This document shows positions 4,621 to 7,205 of a stretch of DNA of 7,205 nucleotides, piece by piece. This DNA comes from Brevundimonas sp. Lineage in GTDB: Bacteria; Pseudomonadota; Alphaproteobacteria; Caulobacterales; Caulobacteraceae. Position 1 is the stretch's first letter, and each line of letters opens with the position of its first letter. The stretch spans positions 1-7,205 of the forward strand of contig JADCBH010000156.1 in assembly GCA_020253595.1 (NCBI GenBank). Direction: 5' to 3'. Under the pieces are notes generated by a model. The model searched no databases. It was given only the letters and a program-made list of their open reading frames with translations, and had not been told where the DNA came from. The position numbers and the translations under genes were made by a program.

Positions 4621-6105
4621 CTACTGAAACAGCGTGCCGACCCAGGCACGCACGGCCGTCTCATCGGCCGGGTTGCCGGTGTAGGTGAGACCCTGCGCCG
4701 GGGTGAAGGGCTGGTTGTTGCCGCGCTGGCGGCTGGTCCAGGCTTTGTGGCCGTAGCTGAGGTCCGAATAGTTCGAAGGCAGCCGCTCGACGGTCGGCTC
4801 GATGAAGATCGAGTCCGTCGCTGTGGTCGAACCGGCGATGCGGACGTTCGGCAGGCGCGTCAGCAGATCGAGCGTGTCGAGGCAACCGCCCGAGCAGCCG
4901 GCGTCCACCAGCACCACGACCGGGCCCTGCACCGGATTGGCGGCACCCGTGTCGGCCACGGCCGCGCGGCCCGGCAGGGTGAAGGTCTGCTGACCGGAGG
5001 CCAGAGCCGCGTCTAAGGCCGCGACGATCTCCTGTGTCTGCTGGATCACCGGACCGGCTTCCTGCACGAAGCGCGGGTCGCCTTGCATGCGGCCCAGCGT
5101 CTCGGCGTACCAATCGCGGTTACCCCGCGTGGCGCGGTAGGTGATTTCACCGGCGGCCGGCTGGCGGCTGACGGTGAACTCCGGCGTCCAGATGCGGTTG
5201 GCCAGGCCATAGCCCCGCGCCGTCGACGTGTAGGCCGACGAACCGGCGGCGGCGCGGAGGTCGAGCACGAAGCCCTGGGGTCCGCGCAGGGTCGCAGCTT
5301 GGGACTCCACCAGGCTGTTGAAGGCATCCCAGCCCGCGCTGTCGGCGAAGGAGTGGACGTGCACCCAGGGGCGGCCGTCGACCGTCTCGATGTTCAGCGG
5401 CGTGGCCGGCGGCATGTAGACGGTGGCTCGATAGGCGGTCTCGAGCACGCCCGGCGTGACCGGCACGGGACGCAGGTCCACGGCGCGCGGGCGGCTACGG
5501 CCCCTCTGGAACTCGCAGGTCGAGGGCAGGCCCGACACGAAGGGGTTGTTGCGGTTCCACAGCAGGTAAGGCGCCGAGGTCACGCGACCCGCCTCGGTGT
5601 CGAGATTGCCTTCCCAGCGGTCCAGCTTGGCGCGGGCATACTCCTCAATCGGGGTCAGGTTGCAGCTGACAACCACGTCGCCGATACGCGGCGCGTTCCG
5701 CACGCCAGGGTGAACATAGGTGACCTCGTAACGGCCGTTGCGCCAACCCGTGGCGATGCCTGGCCAGCTGATCCCGAAGTACGGCCCGAGCCCCTCATAG
5801 GTCGGGGTGATCGAGATGTTGGAATCGCGGAAACCCGCCGCATAGTAGCGCATCAGATAGGCGTGGGCGTCGCCAGAGTTGACCTGACCAACGCGGCTCT
5901 GGGCATCGGCAAGACCGCCGTCGATCCAGCTGCGGAACGTGTCGCCCGCAGCACCGGGGATGACTGCGGCAGGATGGTTGGCGCGGAGCTCGTCCCGGGC
6001 GGCCTGCAAGTCCGTCTGGGCCAGGGCGCGGAAGTCCTGAGCGGAGGCGGCGGCGGCCGACAGCATGACGGCGGCGGCCGAAACGGCGGTCAGGAAGCGG
6101 TTCAT
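4621..6105 (-). CDS. Secreted S41-peptidase-like protein, probable altered active site
   Basis: A 494-residue protein with a clear signal peptide: MNRF, a hydrophobic run to about residue 19, and an A-S-A cleavage motif before Q23, so it is exported. After a helical N-terminal region (24-90) there is a central region (100-230) with SWPGIATGWRNGRYEV and VHPGVRNAPRIGDVVVSC, which has the look of the PDZ-like substrate-binding part of C-terminal processing proteases. The C-terminal part carries S41 core elements: GPQGFVLDLRAAAGSS (275-290), the strand VQGPVVVLVDAGCSGGCLD (392-410), and NVRIAGSTTATDSIF (420-434). In S41 relatives the serine nucleophile sits two residues after the cysteine-like position of this strand; here that residue is Gly406, and Ser405 is one position early. 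It may be inactive or use a shifted residue. Cys404, Cys408, Cys148 and Cys197 could form disulfides after export. GGAG lies 10 bases before the ATG. The substrate is unknown. Confidence 0.85.
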   Translation of the reverse strand: MNRFLTAVSAAAVMLSAAAASAQDFRALAQTDLQAARDELRANHPAAVIPGAAGDTFRSWIDGGLADAQSRVGQVNSGDAHAYLMRYYAAGFRDSNISITPTYEGLGPYFGISWPGIATGWRNGRYEVTYVHPGVRNAPRIGDVVVSCNLTPIEEYARAKLDRWEGNLDTEAGRVTSAPYLLWNRNNPFVSGLPSTCEFQRGRSRPRAVDLRPVPVTPGVLETAYRATVYMPPATPLNIETVDGRPWVHVHSFADSAGWDAFNSLVESQAATLRGPQGFVLDLRAAAGSSAYTSTARGYGLANRIWTPEFTVSRQPAAGEITYRATRGNRDWYAETLGRMQGDPRFVQEAGPVIQQTQEIVAALDAALASGQQTFTLPGRAAVADTGAANPVQGPVVVLVDAGCSGGCLDTLDLLTRLPNVRIAGSTTATDSIFIEPTVERLPSNYSDLSYGHKAWTSRQRGNNQPFTPAQGLTYTGNPADETAVRAWVGTLFQ

Positions 6106-6146
6106 CAGGGGGAAGCTCCAGGCGGCTGATCAAGGGTCGGCGAGGG

Positions 6147-6175
6147 TTAAAGCCGATTGGGGGCGACCTTGCCAA
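6147..6175 (-). promoter_or_regulatory. Candidate promoter of the S41-like gene
   Basis: On the minus strand TTGGCA (6175-6170) is a good -35 match. CTTTAA (6152-6147) lies 17 bases downstream as a weak -10. The predicted start near 6140 leaves a leader of about 35 bases to the ATG at 6105. Confidence 0.4.
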
Positions 6176-6183
6176 GCCAGAAC

Positions 6184-6205
6184 GGCGAACGTGTGACGCT
6201 TCGCC
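6184..6205. repeat. Inverted repeat in the divergent intergenic region
   Basis: GGCGAA (6184-6189) and TTCGCC (6200-6205) are perfect 6-base arms. Inside them CGT (6190-6192) and ACG (6196-6198) extend the pairing around a GTG centre, with one unpaired C at 6199. It lies just upstream of the candidate -35 of the S41-like gene and about 95 bases before pccA, a position suited to an operator controlling one or both. The rest of the 194-base gap (6106-6299) shows no gene and no clear pccA promoter. Confidence 0.4.
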
Positions 6206-6299
6206 TGAACGGGGAATGGCCCCATCCTTCAGCGACCATGCAGTTGGAGCCCTTTCGGGGGTATGGACCGACAGGCCGCCACCGCCTACGAACCGGCTC

Positions 6300-7205
6300 A
6301 TGTTCGACAAGATCCTGATCGCGAACCGGGGCGAGATCGCCGTCCGCATCATCAAGACGGCACGCCGTCTGGGCATCGCCACCGTGGTCGTCCATTCCGA
6401 CGCCGACGCTGGGTCGATGGCGGTGGAGATGGCCGACGAGGCCATCCACATCGGCCCCTCGCCCGCCGCCGAGAGCTATCTGGTCCAGGACAAGATCGTG
6501 GAGGCGGTGCGACGCTCGGGCGCACAGGCCGTGCATCCCGGATTCGGCTTCCTGTCGGAGAATCCGGTCTTCGCGCGGCGGCTGGAAGCTGAGGGCATCG
6601 CCTTCATCGGCCCGAACCCCGGGGCCATCGAGGCCATGGGCGACAAGATCACGTCCAAGAAATTCGCCGCCGAGGCTGGTGTCTCGACCGTTCCCGGCCA
6701 CATGGGCCTGATCGAGACGACCGAACACGCCGTCGAGATCGCGCGCCAGATCGGCTATCCGGTCATGATCAAGGCCTCTGCCGGCGGCGGCGGCAAGGGC
6801 ATCCGCGTCGCCCACTCCGACGCCGACATGGCCGAGGGCTTCGCTGCGGTGAAGGCCGAGGCCCTGACCGCCTTCGGCGACGATCGGGTCTTCCTCGAAA
6901 AGTTCATCATCGACCCGCGCCACATCGAGATTCAGGTGCTGGGCGACAAGCACGGCAACATCGTCCACCTGTTCGACCGCGAATGCTCGATCCAGCGGCG
7001 AAACCAGAAGGTCATCGAGGAGGCCCCCTCCCCCCTGCTGGATGAGGCGACGCGCGAGGCCATGGGGGCCCAGGCCGTCGCCCTGGCCCGCGCCGTGAAC
7101 TACGACTCGGCGGGCACGGTGGAGTTCGTCGCGGGTCAGGACCGCAGCTTCTTCTTCCTGGAGATGAACACCCGGCTGCAGGTCGAGCATCCGGTGACCG
7201 AGCTG
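6300..7205 (+). CDS. pccA: Propionyl-CoA carboxylase alpha (biotin carboxylase) subunit, 3' end outside the window
   Basis: The first 302 residues of an acyl-CoA carboxylase biotin carboxylase subunit. It starts with the classic MFDKILIANRGEIAVRIIKT, then has SDADAGSMAVEMADEAIHIG, QAVHPGFGFLSENPVFARRL and IGPNPGAIEAMGDKITSKK. The ATP-grasp domain shows the glycine loop SAGGGGKGIRV (160-170) with Lys158, RHIEIQVLGDKHGN, CSIQRRNQKVIEEAPSPLL (Lys237), GTVEFV (Glu275), and FLEMNTRLQVEHPVTEL (Glu288, Asn290, Arg292). These correspond to ATP- and carboxylation-site residues of E. coli AccC. The variant DDRVFLEKFIIDPRHIEIQ and the SPLLDEATR stretch fit PccA better than AccC or MccA. With biotin and the beta subunit it would carboxylate propionyl-CoA to methylmalonyl-CoA in the cytoplasm. 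The biotin-carrier end is not in the window. The ATG at 6300 gives the canonical N-terminus, yet no Shine-Dalgarno sequence is visible before it. Confidence 0.93.
   Translation, partial: MFDKILIANRGEIAVRIIKTARRLGIATVVVHSDADAGSMAVEMADEAIHIGPSPAAESYLVQDKIVEAVRRSGAQAVHPGFGFLSENPVFARRLEAEGIAFIGPNPGAIEAMGDKITSKKFAAEAGVSTVPGHMGLIETTEHAVEIARQIGYPVMIKASAGGGGKGIRVAHSDADMAEGFAAVKAEALTAFGDDRVFLEKFIIDPRHIEIQVLGDKHGNIVHLFDRECSIQRRNQKVIEEAPSPLLDEATREAMGAQAVALARAVNYDSAGTVEFVAGQDRSFFFLEMNTRLQVEHPVTEL

Noticed and set aside
5083..6129. Plus-strand open frame of 348 codons opposite the S41-like gene
   Set aside because: The minus strand encodes a signal peptide and recognisable core motifs; the plus frame has none and reads like a shadow.
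6217..6226. Palindrome ATGG-CC-CCAT upstream of pccA
   Set aside because: Arms of 4 bases are expected by chance and no promoter elements surround it.
6147..7190. Minus-strand open frame of 347 codons opposite pccA
   Set aside because: It is antisense to an unmistakable biotin carboxylase gene, and the Asp/His/Gly-rich product has no family signature.

Overview
This is a GC-rich window with gene content and family relationships typical of Alphaproteobacteria, most likely Caulobacterales (Brevundimonas- or Caulobacter-like). The evidence is the alphaproteobacterial cluster of murA, a DUF2948 gene and a UPF0262 gene, the alphaproteobacterial style of the PccA sequence, and a start-region element resembling the Caulobacter -10 box. 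The genus is an inference. The region looks like core chromosome: I see no transposase, integrase, phage gene, CRISPR array or toxin-antitoxin pair.

Left block (1-3164, all minus strand, transcribed right to left). A short conserved-looking basic protein (3000-3164) is followed, after a 104-base gap with a hairpin and a candidate promoter, by murA (first committed step of peptidoglycan synthesis). A DUF2948 gene overlaps the murA 3' end by 11 bases, and a UPF0262 gene overlaps the DUF2948 gene by 4 bases. After 57 bases comes an unrecognised gene that runs off the left edge. The tight overlaps suggest a single murA-led transcription unit. In many alphaproteobacteria hisD lies between the DUF2948 and UPF0262 genes; here it does not.

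Middle block (3205-3365, plus strand). A tRNA-Thr(GGT) gene with encoded CCA and a strong intrinsic terminator just behind it. The terminator hairpin also sits immediately downstream of the stop codon of the minus-strand gene coming from the right.

Right block (3371-6105, minus strand). Read in transcription order: a secreted S41-peptidase-like protein whose expected serine nucleophile position appears to be glycine; msrB (methionine-R-sulfoxide reductase), with a strong GC hairpin just before its start codon; and a small unrecognised exported protein. All three fit envelope or protein maintenance only loosely, and co-transcription is uncertain because of the hairpin.

Right edge (6300 onward, plus strand). 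The first 302 residues of pccA, the biotin carboxylase subunit of propionyl-CoA carboxylase, divergent from the S41-like gene across a 194-base intergenic region.

I did not find a convincing novel system. The most unusual items are the altered active site of the S41-like protein, the missing hisD, a mismatch in the tRNA anticodon stem, and the hairpin in front of msrB. No gene-free stretch exceeds 300 bases.
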